A DNA stretch of 64,000 bases from CAZSDU01 sp964605775 (GCA_964605775.1 CAZSDU010000003.1:62001-126000); one strand, 5' to 3'; positions 42,946-51,994 are shown, counted from the stretch's first letter. Numbers and translations: made by a program. The notes: a model not told the origin generated them from the sequence alone.

Positions 42946-43512
42946 ATGTTTAACCTGATTTTGTTTGGACCCCCGGGAGCAGGCAAAGGAACACAGGCCG
43001 GGAAACTTGCCGGAAAATTTGGATGGAGGCATATTTCTACGGGTGATATCCTGAGGGCAGAAATCAAGCGGGGTACCGCCTTGGGAATTGAAGTTAAATC
43101 GGCTATGGATAGCGGACATCTGGTTCCCGATGAATTGCTGATTAAGATCATGGAATCAGTATTTTCGACTGACAATTTGGCAAAAGGCTATGTTCTGGAT
43201 GGTTTTCCACGTACTATTCATCAGGCTGAGGAATTGGATAAAATGCTGAATAAGTATCATCAGAAAGTATCCCAGGTCATCTCCCTGGAAGTCAGAGAGG
43301 AAGAACTTGTTCATCGCCTGTTGAAAAGAGCCCTGGAACAAGGCAGGAAAGATGATACAGAGGAAGTGATCAAGAACAGACTGCTACAGTACCATCAACA
43401 CACCAAACCGCTGATCGATTATTACAAGGCACAGAAAGTTTTCAATGAAGTTCATGGCCTTGGGACCATTGATGATATATTTAAATCCATTTGCAGCGTC
43501 ATTGTTGTTTGA
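42946..43512 (+). CDS. adk: Adenylate kinase (short form)
   Basis: A 188-residue Adk with P-loop GPPGAGKGT (residues 8-16), the AMP-binding blocks RHISTGDILRAE and LDGFPRTIHQAE, and the RKDDTEEVIKNRL lid region. It is the short form without the zinc-binding LID insert. Adk equilibrates ATP + AMP with 2 ADP. obg follows after 38 bp. Confidence 0.97.
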   Translation: MFNLILFGPPGAGKGTQAGKLAGKFGWRHISTGDILRAEIKRGTALGIEVKSAMDSGHLVPDELLIKIMESVFSTDNLAKGYVLDGFPRTIHQAEELDKMLNKYHQKVSQVISLEVREEELVHRLLKRALEQGRKDDTEEVIKNRLLQYHQHTKPLIDYYKAQKVFNEVHGLGTIDDIFKSICSVIVV

Positions 43513-43550
43513 ATCTTGTATTTCGTTTTTTTTCAACTCAATGTTTACCC

Positions 43551-44540
43551 ATGTCTGAATCCAACTTTATCGATTATGTGAAGATTTTTTGTGCTTCGGG
43601 AAATGGAGGTGCCGGGTCCAAGCATTTTCTCCGTACCCGCACCAGCAATAAAGGGGGACCGGATGGAGGAGATGGGGGAAGAGGCGGCCATATTATCCTC
43701 AGGGGGAACAAGCAATTCTGGACACTGCTTCACCTTAAATTTACCAAGCATCTCAGGGCGGAAAACGGGGGCGACGGCGCCCGACAGCTTCGCCACGGCG
43801 CCAACGGAAAGGATGTGGTCATCGAAGTTCCTCTCGGAACCATTGCCAGGGATGCGGAAAGCGGGGAATTTGAATGTGAGATTACAGAAGATGGACAGAC
43901 CCATGTTTTAATTCCGGGAGGCAGAGGCGGATTAGGGAATGATCATTTTAAAAATGCTGTCCGACAAGCTCCGAAATTTGCACAGCCTGGGGAGGAAGGA
44001 AAGGAAGCATGGAAGATACTGGAATTGAAATTACTTGCAGATGTAGGACTGGTGGGATTTCCCAATGCCGGAAAGTCGACTCTTCTCTCGGTGATTTCCG
44101 CCGCCAAGCCTCAGATTGCGGATTATCCCTTCACTACACTGGTCCCCAACCTGGGTATGGTAAGTGTTTATGATAAACGATCCTTTGTCATGGCTGATAT
44201 CCCTGGGATTATCGAGGGCGCTCATGAAGGGAAAGGGATAGGGTTGAGATTCCTCAGGCATATTGAACGGAATTCTGTTCTGCTGTTCATGATAGCGGTG
44301 GATTCCCCGGATATTCGGAAGGAATATCAGGTATTGTTGCATGAATTGGAACAATTTAATCCAGAGTTGCTCGATAAAACAAGGGTTCTCGCGATCACCA
44401 AAGCTGATCTGGCAGATCAGGAAATCATTGACGCCCTGAAACAGGATATTCCCGATATTCCCTGTATATTTATTTCATCCCACAGAAATACCGGGCTGGA
44501 TAAACTGAAAGACATACTGTGGCAGAAATTGAATTCATAA
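43551..44540 (+). CDS. obg: Obg GTPase (CgtA)
   Basis: The ATG at 43551 gives 329 residues. The N-terminal Obg fold is glycine-rich (CASGNGGAGSKHF, GGPDGGDGGRGG). The GTPase domain has G1 GFPNAGKST near residue 169, G2/G3 (TTLVPNLGMV, ADIPGIIEGA) and G4-like TKAD. Obg is a ribosome-assembly and stress GTPase. An earlier in-frame TTG would overlap adk, so I prefer the ATG. Confidence 0.97.
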   Translation: MSESNFIDYVKIFCASGNGGAGSKHFLRTRTSNKGGPDGGDGGRGGHIILRGNKQFWTLLHLKFTKHLRAENGGDGARQLRHGANGKDVVIEVPLGTIARDAESGEFECEITEDGQTHVLIPGGRGGLGNDHFKNAVRQAPKFAQPGEEGKEAWKILELKLLADVGLVGFPNAGKSTLLSVISAAKPQIADYPFTTLVPNLGMVSVYDKRSFVMADIPGIIEGAHEGKGIGLRFLRHIERNSVLLFMIAVDSPDIRKEYQVLLHELEQFNPELLDKTRVLAITKADLADQEIIDALKQDIPDIPCIFISSHRNTGLDKLKDILWQKLNS

Positions 44541-44544
44541 AACC

Positions 44545-45114
44545 GTGTTAGCATCTCTTGCCCAAATCGACCGTTCCTTGTTTCTTTTCCTGAATGGATT
44601 GCATTGTGAATTCTTTGATCCCATTATGTTCTGGGCCAGTAAAACACTGGTTTGGTTTCCCCTGTTTGTTTTTCTTTTTTATTTAGTCATCCGTTCTTTC
44701 CGATGGAAAACCATCATCATTGTTATATCCGTAGCGATACTGATCACAGTTTCCGACCAGTTATGCAATCTTTCGAAAAATGGATTTAAACGCCTCAGGC
44801 CTTCGCATGAATCAAGCCTTTCTTCAGAAATCTATACAGTAAACGATTACAAGGGGGGGGCTTACGGGTTTTATTCGGCCCATGCAAGCAATAATTTTGC
44901 CCTTGCTGTTTTTCTGCTAGTATTATTCAGGAAAAAGTATCGCTTTCTTCCCTTCCTCATGATTTTATGGGCATTGTTTTCATCCTATACCCGGATTTAT
45001 CTCGGGGTTCATTATCCGGCGGATATCCTGGCCGGGATGCTGATCGGAAGTATACTGGGATATGGTTTTGGGAAATTTATTTCTTACCGGCTGGTCGTAT
45101 CATGGCCGGAGTGA
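44545..45114 (+). CDS. PAP2-family membrane phosphatase
   Basis: A 189-residue integral membrane protein with a GTG start 4 bp after obg. It carries the three acid-phosphatase motifs: KNGFKRLRPS, YSAHASN (the usual PSGH is altered but keeps the catalytic His), and TRIYLGVHYPADIL. Homologues dephosphorylate undecaprenyl-diphosphate or lipid A; the substrate cannot be read here. The end overlaps the convergent dnaJ-like gene by 15 bp. Confidence 0.9.
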   Translation: MLASLAQIDRSLFLFLNGLHCEFFDPIMFWASKTLVWFPLFVFLFYLVIRSFRWKTIIIVISVAILITVSDQLCNLSKNGFKRLRPSHESSLSSEIYTVNDYKGGAYGFYSAHASNNFALAVFLLVLFRKKYRFLPFLMILWALFSSYTRIYLGVHYPADILAGMLIGSILGYGFGKFISYRLVVSWPE

Positions 45115-46053
45115 AGCAAGTTTCTGGAAGAGATTGATTTCTTCCGATGTCAGGTTTTGGGGAATATCAATGATGATTTTCAAGTATAGATCTCCGAAAA
45201 TCCCTTTTTTCTGGTAAACAGGCATCCCCATGCCTTTCATGCGCAGCACTTTGCCATTCTGGGTCTCTTTGGGAATTTTCATGGTAACAGTCCCTTTCCA
45301 GGTCTGGACCGCTACGTTTCCCCCGAGAACCGCGTTGTAAAGTGAAACATGAAGATCCATATACAAATCATTCTCTTTCCGGTCGAAACGGTCATCCGGT
45401 AACATCTCGACCTGAAGCATGAGGTTCCCGCTTTCGGCTCCGCGACCTCCTTTTCCTCCTTTCCCTTTCACTCTCAGTATCTGCCCGTTTTTCACTCCTG
45501 GTGGAATGCTGATACTGATTTTCTCGCCATCGATATTAATCAAACGCTTACTTCCGTGAAAAGCTTCTTCCAGCGTTACTTCCAGCCTTGCTTCAAAATC
45601 CTGTCCTTTCCTTGGTATTTCCTGAGAGCGAGTGGATCGCCTTCCCCCCCCAGAACTGAATAAATCTGAAAACCCGCTGCCACTTCCCCCGAAGAAAACA
45701 TTAAAAAAGTCGGAGAAATCAGTTCCTCCAAAATCCTCTGAGGTATAGGTGCGGGAATACTGTTTACCTCCTCCCTGCCTGGCCCATTGTGAGAAATCTG
45801 CTCCTCCGGTCTGGGATGATTGGGCATACTGCTTCCAGTTTGATCCTAATTGGTTATATTTTTTCCTTTTTTCAGGATCGTTTAACACCTCATAGGCTTC
45901 TCCAAGATCTTTAAATTTTTCTTCAGCCTGTTTGTTTCCGGGATTTTTATCCGGATGATATTTTACGGCAAGTTTCCGGTATTGTTTTTTAATTTCAGCC
46001 TGAGTGGCATCTTTTGAAACACCCAGCACCTTGTAATAATCCTTGTATTCCAT
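45100..46053 (-). CDS. DnaJ-family chaperone of the CbpA type
   Basis: A 317-residue J-protein: J domain with HPD (residues 33-35), a Gly/Ser/Phe-rich linker (about 70-150), then the two C-terminal substrate-binding domains (LEVTLEEAFHGSKR, ISIPPGVKNGQILRVKGKG). The zinc-finger of true DnaJ is missing, which makes it CbpA-like, a DnaK co-chaperone. It is the last gene of the - strand run that starts at 51969. Confidence 0.93.
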   Translation of the reverse strand: MEYKDYYKVLGVSKDATQAEIKKQYRKLAVKYHPDKNPGNKQAEEKFKDLGEAYEVLNDPEKRKKYNQLGSNWKQYAQSSQTGGADFSQWARQGGGKQYSRTYTSEDFGGTDFSDFFNVFFGGSGSGFSDLFSSGGGRRSTRSQEIPRKGQDFEARLEVTLEEAFHGSKRLINIDGEKISISIPPGVKNGQILRVKGKGGKGGRGAESGNLMLQVEMLPDDRFDRKENDLYMDLHVSLYNAVLGGNVAVQTWKGTVTMKIPKETQNGKVLRMKGMGMPVYQKKGIFGDLYLKIIIDIPQNLTSEEINLFQKLASLRP

Positions 46054-46067
46054 ATGAATAATAAATA

Positions 46068-46529
46068 TTAATATCCGTAGGTCCGGCCTTCAAACATCTC
46101 CACTTTTACCTGCATTACTTTTACTTCCCGTATGGAAGGAGGGTTGAACCTGAATTCGCCTGTTGAATATTGCGACATGATTACGTGAAGCGCTTCTGCT
46201 TTTCTGATGTCCTCTTCGATGAATTCCACCTTGCCGTAAGCCAGAACAGATCTGTATTTCATGCTCCAGGAACAGGCGACATTTTCATTCTGATAGCGAA
46301 GCAGGTGATCGGTACTGAAATGGATACAAACTTCCGGATGATTGTTCAGGATGTTGATTTTTTTTCCTGATCCGGCGCCGTGGAGAAAAATAATGTCTTC
46401 CCGGAAGCCGAAATTCATGGGAATGACATAAGGTTTTTGATGGTTATCCACCATGGCGACATGACACCATTGACAACGACGGATGATGTCGTGGATAGCC
46501 TTTTTATCCGTAAGGGCTTTGTTTTTCAT
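46068..46529 (-). CDS. Pyridoxamine 5'-phosphate oxidase-like flavin protein (NimA-like)
   Basis: A 153-residue split-barrel flavoprotein. The N-terminal helix is followed by CQWCHVAMVDNHQKPYVIPM and FLHGAGSGKKINIL, as in the PNPOx-like group that includes NimA nitroimidazole reductases. The cofactor is likely FMN. Substrate is unknown; 5-nitroimidazole resistance should not be assumed. It lies between radA and the dnaJ-like gene with gaps of 11 and 14 bp. Confidence 0.82.
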   Translation of the reverse strand: MKNKALTDKKAIHDIIRRCQWCHVAMVDNHQKPYVIPMNFGFREDIIFLHGAGSGKKINILNNHPEVCIHFSTDHLLRYQNENVACSWSMKYRSVLAYGKVEFIEEDIRKAEALHVIMSQYSTGEFRFNPPSIREVKVMQVKVEMFEGRTYGY

Positions 46530-46540
46530 TTTAAGATGAA

Positions 46541-47908
46541 TTATCCGAACAGTTTTCTGTACACTTCTTCGATTTTTCCAGCCATGATGATGTTGATGGA
46601 AAAACGTTTAAGGGCTATTCCTTTCGCATTATGTTTTGAAATATAAATACGTTCGAAACCTAATTTTTCTGCTTCGGTGATCCTTATTTCCACGCGGTTA
46701 ACAGGACGGATCTCGCCGCTCAGTCCTACCTCCGCGGCAAAGCAGGTTTTATGGTCGATCGGTGAATCCTGGTTAGAGGAGAGGATGGCTGCAACGACGG
46801 CCAGATCAATGGCCGGATCTTCTACTTTGAGCCCACCCGCGATATTCAAAAATACGTCTTTATGTCCAAGCCGGAAACCGCTTCGCTTTTCCAATACAGC
46901 GAGCAGCATATTAAGACGCCGGGGATCGAAGCCCGTAGTGGAACGCTGTGGGGTTCCGTAAACGGCTGAACTAACCAGGGACTGGGTTTCAATAAGCATG
47001 GGGCGCAATCCTTCTACCATGGCCGCGACAGCAATCCCGCTGACCGGTTCATCCCTTTGACTGAGCAGAATCTCCGAGGGATTGGATACTTCACGGAGTC
47101 CATGGTCATTCATTTCATAGATCCCCAACTCGGAGGTTGAGCCAAAGCGGTTTTTTAATGATCTCAGGATACGGTAACCGTAATTCCGGTCACCCTCAAA
47201 CTGCAATACCGTATCCACCATATGCTCCAGTATCTTTGGCCCAGCCAGATTTCCGTCTTTGGTAATATGTCCGATAAGAAAAACCGGAGTATGGGTGATC
47301 TTGGAATATTTCTGAAGTTCTGCAGCACATTCCCTGATCTGAGAGATACTTCCGGCTGAGGATTCTATGATATCGGTCTGAAGGGTCTGAATGGAATCGA
47401 TGATGATAATGTCGGGCTGAAGGGCTTCGAGTTGCTGGAAAATCGCCTGGGTATTGGTCTCCGTAAGAATATAACAGGATTCATTATGAACGCCTACCCT
47501 TTCGGCCCTCATCCGGAGTTGCTGGTCACTTTCTTCTCCGCTGATGTATAGAATCTTTTGTCCCTTACACTTTAATGCAATCTGAAGCATCAGTGTTGAT
47601 TTTCCGATACCCGGCTCTCCTCCGATCAGAACAAGGGAACCCGGGACCAGTCCTCCTCCCAGAACCCGGTTCAGCTCCTGATTATGGGTGTCAATACGGG
47701 ATTCATTCTTGTAATTGATCTCCAGAATTTTTACAGGAAATACGGATCGCCGATCGCCGGTTGCCGATCGCATTGCGCCTTTTTCTTCCCGCTGGATTAC
47801 TTCTTCCACCAGGGTATTCCATTCCCCGCAGTTAGGGCATTTCCCCATCCATTTTAGAGACTGTGCGCCACAATGCTGGCAAAAGAAAGCTGTTTTCACT
47901 TTTGCCAT
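46541..47908 (-). CDS. radA: DNA repair protein RadA
   Basis: A 455-residue RadA/Sms: zinc finger with Cys10, Cys13, Cys24 and Cys27, RecA-like ATPase with Walker A GGEPGIGKST (96-105), the RadA motif KNRFGST near 250, and a Lon-like C-terminal domain (GGLKVEDPAIDLAVVAA). RadA is a helicase that drives branch migration in recombination. The linker between the finger and the ATPase contains RSATGDRRS, encoded by a GC-rich tandem motif that looks inserted (47744-47777). Confidence 0.97.
   Translation of the reverse strand: MAKVKTAFFCQHCGAQSLKWMGKCPNCGEWNTLVEEVIQREEKGAMRSATGDRRSVFPVKILEINYKNESRIDTHNQELNRVLGGGLVPGSLVLIGGEPGIGKSTLMLQIALKCKGQKILYISGEESDQQLRMRAERVGVHNESCYILTETNTQAIFQQLEALQPDIIIIDSIQTLQTDIIESSAGSISQIRECAAELQKYSKITHTPVFLIGHITKDGNLAGPKILEHMVDTVLQFEGDRNYGYRILRSLKNRFGSTSELGIYEMNDHGLREVSNPSEILLSQRDEPVSGIAVAAMVEGLRPMLIETQSLVSSAVYGTPQRSTTGFDPRRLNMLLAVLEKRSGFRLGHKDVFLNIAGGLKVEDPAIDLAVVAAILSSNQDSPIDHKTCFAAEVGLSGEIRPVNRVEIRITEAEKLGFERIYISKHNAKGIALKRFSINIIMAGKIEEVYRKLFG
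47744..47777. repeat. GC-rich tandem motif inside the radA linker
   Basis: GCCGATCG occurs at 47749-47756 and again at 47763-47770, with further GGATCGCC just before. The block is far more GC-rich than the gene and encodes about ten residues of linker. It probably expanded or inserted without breaking the frame. Confidence 0.55.
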
Positions 47909-47919
47909 AGACTTAAGAT

Positions 47920-48417
47920 TTATTTAAATGATTTATAAAGTTTTTCAACGATCTGACTGCTAGAATAACCCTTGACCAAATCAATGGTCACTATTTTTCC
48001 TCCTTTTGCGTTGACAATATCAAAACCGGATATCTCCTCTTCCTTGTAGTCTTTGCCTTTCACAAGAATATCCGGTTGAATCATTTGGATCAGGTTATAG
48101 GGTGTTTCTTCTTCAAAAACGATAACGGCATCGACAAAAAAAAGTGCTGCCAGGGTCATGGCCCTGGCATGCTGGATATTCAGGGGACGATATGGCCCTT
48201 TCAGCTTTCTGACGGATTCATCGGAATTCAGGCCGATGATCAGGATATGCCCCAGATCTTTTGCCTGGGCAAGGTAAGTGATATGACCCAGGTGTAAAAT
48301 ATCGAAGCAACCATTCGTGAATACGATCTTCCGGCCTTTAAACCGCCAGATCGCCAGTTGTTTTTCAAGTCGCTCCCAGCTAAATATTTTAGATTCAATA
48401 AAAGCATTATTTTTCAT
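47920..48417 (-). CDS. rfaE2: D-glycero-beta-D-manno-heptose 1-phosphate adenylyltransferase (stand-alone)
   Basis: The ATG at 48417 gives 165 residues of the nucleotidyltransferase (cytidylyltransferase-like) fold: GCFDILHLGH with the HxGH motif at residues 42-45, GLNSDESVRKLKG, and DILVKGKDY. It is equivalent to the C-terminal half of E. coli HldE and would make ADP-heptose for the LPS core. The kinase half is not in the window. Its start overlaps the preceding flippase-like gene by 11 bp. Confidence 0.9.
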   Translation of the reverse strand: MKNNAFIESKIFSWERLEKQLAIWRFKGRKIVFTNGCFDILHLGHITYLAQAKDLGHILIIGLNSDESVRKLKGPYRPLNIQHARAMTLAALFFVDAVIVFEEETPYNLIQMIQPDILVKGKDYKEEEISGFDIVNAKGGKIVTIDLVKGYSSSQIVEKLYKSFK

Positions 48418-49423
48418 CTGGATTTCTATTGAAAGATAAAAGTAATAAAGATAATCCACCCACTATGGCGATCATGACGGTCTGTGCAGTCCAGGCAATC
48501 CATCCGATTGCAAGACCTGTGGGTTTTGCCACCGCATACAGCATCAGGGTTTCCTGAATGATAGCGGGATAAAGTCCAATCCCGCCCGGCGTGATCATAA
48601 TCCCGACGCTACCCAGTACGAGAGAAGATAAACCCGCGCCAAAACTTAAGTCGCTGGTCTCCGTAAAACAATAAAAGATAAAATATAACATGAAGAAATA
48701 AAGCGTCCAGATGGCCAAGGAATAGAAAATAAATAACCATGGTTTTTTGATCAGGACAAGCGATTGTAATCCCTCCCAGAAACCAAGAAAAAGTCTTTTA
48801 ATTTTCTGAAAGAAAAGGAAAGACTTGAATTTTTTCCTGAAAAGATAAATCAGCATAACCAAGCAAGCGATAAAAACACCAACAAGGGATAATAATAACA
48901 GGGAATAGTGAAGGTCTCCGAATTTCGCTGCCATCTGGGGATAAAGGTTCACCTTCAAATATTCGCTGATGGTCCCGATCTGGGTAAAGAACATTAATAC
49001 AAACAATAAAAAGAAAAGGATCATATCGATAGCCCTTTCGGTTATCACAGTTCCCAGGGCTTTATTAAAGGGGATCTTCTCATACTGGTTCATTAAACCA
49101 CAACGGGTCACTTCTCCCAGGCGTGGAAAAGCAAGATTGGCAAAATATCCCACCATGACGGCATAGAAAGTGTTCTTAAAGGACGGTTTGAATCCCATGG
49201 GAGTAAAAAACAGCATCCAGCGAAGAGAACGCAGCACATGGCTGAGGATCCCCAGAAGGATGGAAAGCAGTACCCACCAGTAGTTGGCTGTCTGAAAGGA
49301 ATTGATAATCTGTGATTTTTCAAGTGAGGTGAGATTTCTAAGCGAGAGCCAAATAACAAGCAATCCCAATCCGAGAAAGAAAATGAACTTGAGGATAATA
49401 ACAATTTTATTTCTTTTTTCCAC
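48407..49423 (-). CDS. Lysylphosphatidylglycerol synthase-like (UPF0104/YbhN) membrane protein
   Basis: A polytopic protein with about eight membrane helices; motifs LRSLRWMLFF and FPRLGEVTRCGLMNQYEKIPF are typical of the LPG-synthase transmembrane/UPF0104 family. I place the start at the GTG at 49423 (338 residues), which overlaps the panD 3' end by 17 bp; a longer frame would run far into panD. Members without the synthetase domain may be lipid flippases. The position after panC-panD recurs in Bacteroidota. Confidence 0.83.
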   Translation of the reverse strand: MEKRNKIVIILKFIFFLGLGLLVIWLSLRNLTSLEKSQIINSFQTANYWWVLLSILLGILSHVLRSLRWMLFFTPMGFKPSFKNTFYAVMVGYFANLAFPRLGEVTRCGLMNQYEKIPFNKALGTVITERAIDMILFFLLFVLMFFTQIGTISEYLKVNLYPQMAAKFGDLHYSLLLLSLVGVFIACLVMLIYLFRKKFKSFLFFQKIKRLFLGFWEGLQSLVLIKKPWLFIFYSLAIWTLYFFMLYFIFYCFTETSDLSFGAGLSSLVLGSVGIMITPGGIGLYPAIIQETLMLYAVAKPTGLAIGWIAWTAQTVMIAIVGGLSLLLLSFNRNPDEK

Positions 49424-49769
49424 GGGGGAGTTTATTTCCTTTATCGGGAAATGCGATGGCAGGTTTGAAATTTTTCGCGGTTTCGAAGTCCATGATGGCA
49501 TAAGAAACAATGATCACCATATCGCCGGGTAAAAATTTACGGGCAGCAGCGCCGTTCAGGCAAATCACTCCACTACCCTTTTTTCCTCTGATCGCGTAGG
49601 TTTCAATACGTTCTCCATTGTTGATATTCAATACCTGAACCTGTTCGAATTCAATGAGGTTAGCGGCTTTCATCAGACTCTCATCAATGGTAACACTCCC
49701 TACATAATTAATATTGGCTTCTGTAACGGTAGCACGGTGTATCTTCGATTTTAAAACCTGAATCTGCAT
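49407..49769 (-). CDS. panD: Aspartate 1-decarboxylase (pyruvoyl enzyme)
   Basis: PanD makes beta-alanine for pantothenate. The protein self-cleaves at a Gly-Ser bond to form the pyruvoyl cofactor; here the motif is YVGSVTID. Two ATG codons stand in tandem; the second (49769) puts the pair at Gly24-Ser25, the same as in E. coli, so I prefer it (120 residues). The lysine-rich tail (NKLPRGKKK) is encoded by DNA shared with the start of the next gene. It is 15 bp after panC. Confidence 0.96.
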   Translation of the reverse strand: MQIQVLKSKIHRATVTEANINYVGSVTIDESLMKAANLIEFEQVQVLNINNGERIETYAIRGKKGSGVICLNGAAARKFLPGDMVIIVSYAIMDFETAKNFKPAIAFPDKGNKLPRGKKK

Positions 49770-49784
49770 CATGCTGCAAAATTA

Positions 49785-50633
49785 CTAAAAAAGTTCAATA
49801 TTATCGATGAGGCGTACGTCACCCAGGAAAACAGCTGTCAATGCCACAACCTGGTCTTTATGTGACCATGTGTCCACCGGCATCAGGGTGTTCTTTTCGG
49901 CAATTTCGAAATATTCCACTTTAAATTCAGGATTTTCCTGGATTTTTTTAATCGCCCATTCTTTTAATTTCCATACTGGCATTTTGCCTTTCTTCTCCCT
50001 GACTATAGTAAGCACCTTGTAAATTTTTGGAGCAAGGTTGCGCTCGGCTATGGTTAGTCTTATATTTCGGGAACTCATGGCCAGACCGTCGGCTTCTCTG
50101 ACTGTTTCGCAGGGGATGATGTCAATGGGTAACATCAGCGTATTGACAAGCTGTCTGATAATGGTAAGCTGCTGGTAGTCTTTTTTTCCAAAATATGCCC
50201 TTGTGGGTTCTATGATCCCGAATAATTTCCTTACCACAATGGCTACTCCTTTAAAATGACCTGGCCTGAATTTTCCTTCTATGACCTTGTCGAGCATGCC
50301 AAAATCGACATCCATGGAAATCATCTCGTTTTCAGGGTACATTTCTGTTACAGAGGGGGCAAATAAAAGATCACAACCTTCTTTGGCTAGCATTTCACCA
50401 TCTTTGTCGATCGAACGTGGATATTTTTCCAGGTCATTCGGGTTATTGAACTGGATGGGATTAACAAAAATACTGCAAACGGTGACATTGTTTTCCTTAA
50501 CCGATTTCCTCACCAGTTCCAGATGGCCTTCATGCAAGGCGCCCATGGTGGGAACAAAGCCAATGGACAAGCCTTGCTCCCTCAATTTCCCGACTTCGGT
50601 TTTAGTTTTTCTGATCGTCTTTAACAGTTTCAT
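49785..50633 (-). CDS. panC: Pantothenate synthetase
   Basis: PanC joins pantoate and beta-alanine with ATP. The 282-residue protein has the nucleotidyl-transferase start VPTMGALHEGH (residues 28-36), IFVNPIQFN, GKFRPGHFKGVA, YFGKKDYQQL and the KMSKS-like MSSRNIRL. It lies with panD, its beta-alanine supplier, and 14 bp after a NarL-type response regulator gene. Confidence 0.97.
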   Translation of the reverse strand: MKLLKTIRKTKTEVGKLREQGLSIGFVPTMGALHEGHLELVRKSVKENNVTVCSIFVNPIQFNNPNDLEKYPRSIDKDGEMLAKEGCDLLFAPSVTEMYPENEMISMDVDFGMLDKVIEGKFRPGHFKGVAIVVRKLFGIIEPTRAYFGKKDYQQLTIIRQLVNTLMLPIDIIPCETVREADGLAMSSRNIRLTIAERNLAPKIYKVLTIVREKKGKMPVWKLKEWAIKKIQENPEFKVEYFEIAEKNTLMPVDTWSHKDQVVALTAVFLGDVRLIDNIELF

Positions 50634-50647
50634 TATTTCAGAAGAGA

Positions 50648-51304
50648 TTACATCTTTATAATTTTATACTGGATGGCAATTTTGACCATCTCAACAGAGG
50701 ATTTACACCCGAGTTTTTTCATGATGTGGTTTTTATGTGTTTCAACCGTCCGGATACTGATGCCCAGGCTTTCCTGAATTTCTTTATTGACAAATCCTTC
50801 AGCGATAAGCTTTAAAATTTCAAGTTCACGCTTTGATAAAGAGGATAATTTTGTGTCCCCATGACCGGGATCCTTTGCATTACGGATATAACTGCTGACC
50901 AGGATTTTCGAGATCAAATCTCCAAAAAACTCTTCTCCTTTATAAACAGCATAGATGGCTCTGACCAGCTCATCACGGGTAGTGTTCTTAGGGAGATAGC
51001 CTTTTGCCCCTGCATTCAGGGCATTGATCACAAAATCTTCATGGGTGTACATGGACAGGATAAGAACCCGGATATGCGGAAACTCCGCAGAAATCCTTCT
51101 GGTGATCTCGATACCGGAAATATCCGGAAGTGAAATGTCTAAAACCAAAACATCCGGTTGAACAGTTTCCAATTTTTCAAACAGGCTTTTTCCTGAATTT
51201 GCCTCTCCAATGATCATGATATCTGGAATTCCGGAAAGCAATGCCTTGATGCCATCCCGAACCAGATCATGGTCTTCGGTCAGAAATATGCGGATCTTCT
51301 CCAT
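50648..51304 (-). CDS. NarL/FixJ-type response regulator
   Basis: A 218-residue regulator: receiver domain with Glu10-Asp11 (LTEDHDL), phospho-acceptor Asp56 (VLVLDISLPDISG) and Lys in YLPKNTT; then a LuxR-type helix-turn-helix (LSKRELEILKLIAEGFVNKEI, SIRTVETHKNHIMKKL). Its ATG shares one base with the stop of the histidine-kinase gene, so the two form a pair. panC follows after 14 bp, so this pair may lie at the head of the panC-dnaJ run. Confidence 0.95.
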   Translation of the reverse strand: MEKIRIFLTEDHDLVRDGIKALLSGIPDIMIIGEANSGKSLFEKLETVQPDVLVLDISLPDISGIEITRRISAEFPHIRVLILSMYTHEDFVINALNAGAKGYLPKNTTRDELVRAIYAVYKGEEFFGDLISKILVSSYIRNAKDPGHGDTKLSSLSKRELEILKLIAEGFVNKEIQESLGISIRTVETHKNHIMKKLGCKSSVEMVKIAIQYKIIKM

Positions 51305-51969
51305 TATTGATTCAGTGGTATTTTGATTTGTATTAAGGTTCCCTTCCCGGGGGCGGATTTGATATCTATGCTGCCATTCAACAGATTTACCCTTTCAGCG
51401 ATATTATGCAATCCGTGACCTCCATGTTTACCGGGCACTTTTGGACGGAATCCGATCCCATCGTCCTGAATACTCAGGTATATATCTTCACCGGCACTGG
51501 TCAGTCTCAGATAACCTTGTCTGGCACCGGAATGTTTGACGATATTATGGATGGCTTCCTGAAAGATCCGGTAAAGATGAGTCTGGATTTTTTTATTCCA
51601 AAGATCAGTCCTGACGCGATGTTCAAATTTGATTTTTATCCCGGAAGCCCTGCTCGAATCCTCACAGAGGTTAAACAGGGCAATGACCAACCCGAATTCA
51701 TCCAATACGGGAGGCATCAGGTCAGTGGTTATCCGCCTGATTTCATCAATGATATGATCAAACTGAATTTTGATGCCTTCGAGATTCTCCTTGATATCTT
51801 TTTCTTCCATATAGGTCAGGCTGTCCAGTTTCATTTTAATGGCAATCAGCGATTGTCCGATGCCATCATGCAGTTCCCTGGAAAGTCTTTGTCGCTCGAG
51901 TTCCTGTCCGTCGATCACGGAAACGATGTTCGGACTAGCGGTTTTTTTACTACTTTTGATCGTTGCCAT
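51304..51969 (-). CDS. Soluble NarX-type (HisKA_3) histidine kinase
   Basis: A 221-residue kinase with no membrane helix and only about 20 residues before the dimerisation domain. The phospho-acceptor is His34 in RELHDGIGQSL. The HATPase region has EAIHNIVKHSGA, DDGIGF and GHGLHNIAERV. With such a short N-terminus it has no sensor domain of its own, so it must respond to an internal signal or a partner protein. It pairs with the NarL-type regulator downstream. Confidence 0.93.
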   Translation of the reverse strand: MATIKSSKKTASPNIVSVIDGQELERQRLSRELHDGIGQSLIAIKMKLDSLTYMEEKDIKENLEGIKIQFDHIIDEIRRITTDLMPPVLDEFGLVIALFNLCEDSSRASGIKIKFEHRVRTDLWNKKIQTHLYRIFQEAIHNIVKHSGARQGYLRLTSAGEDIYLSIQDDGIGFRPKVPGKHGGHGLHNIAERVNLLNGSIDIKSAPGKGTLIQIKIPLNQ

Positions 51970-51994
51970 AAGTCCGGTAACAGTTAAGTGGAGA

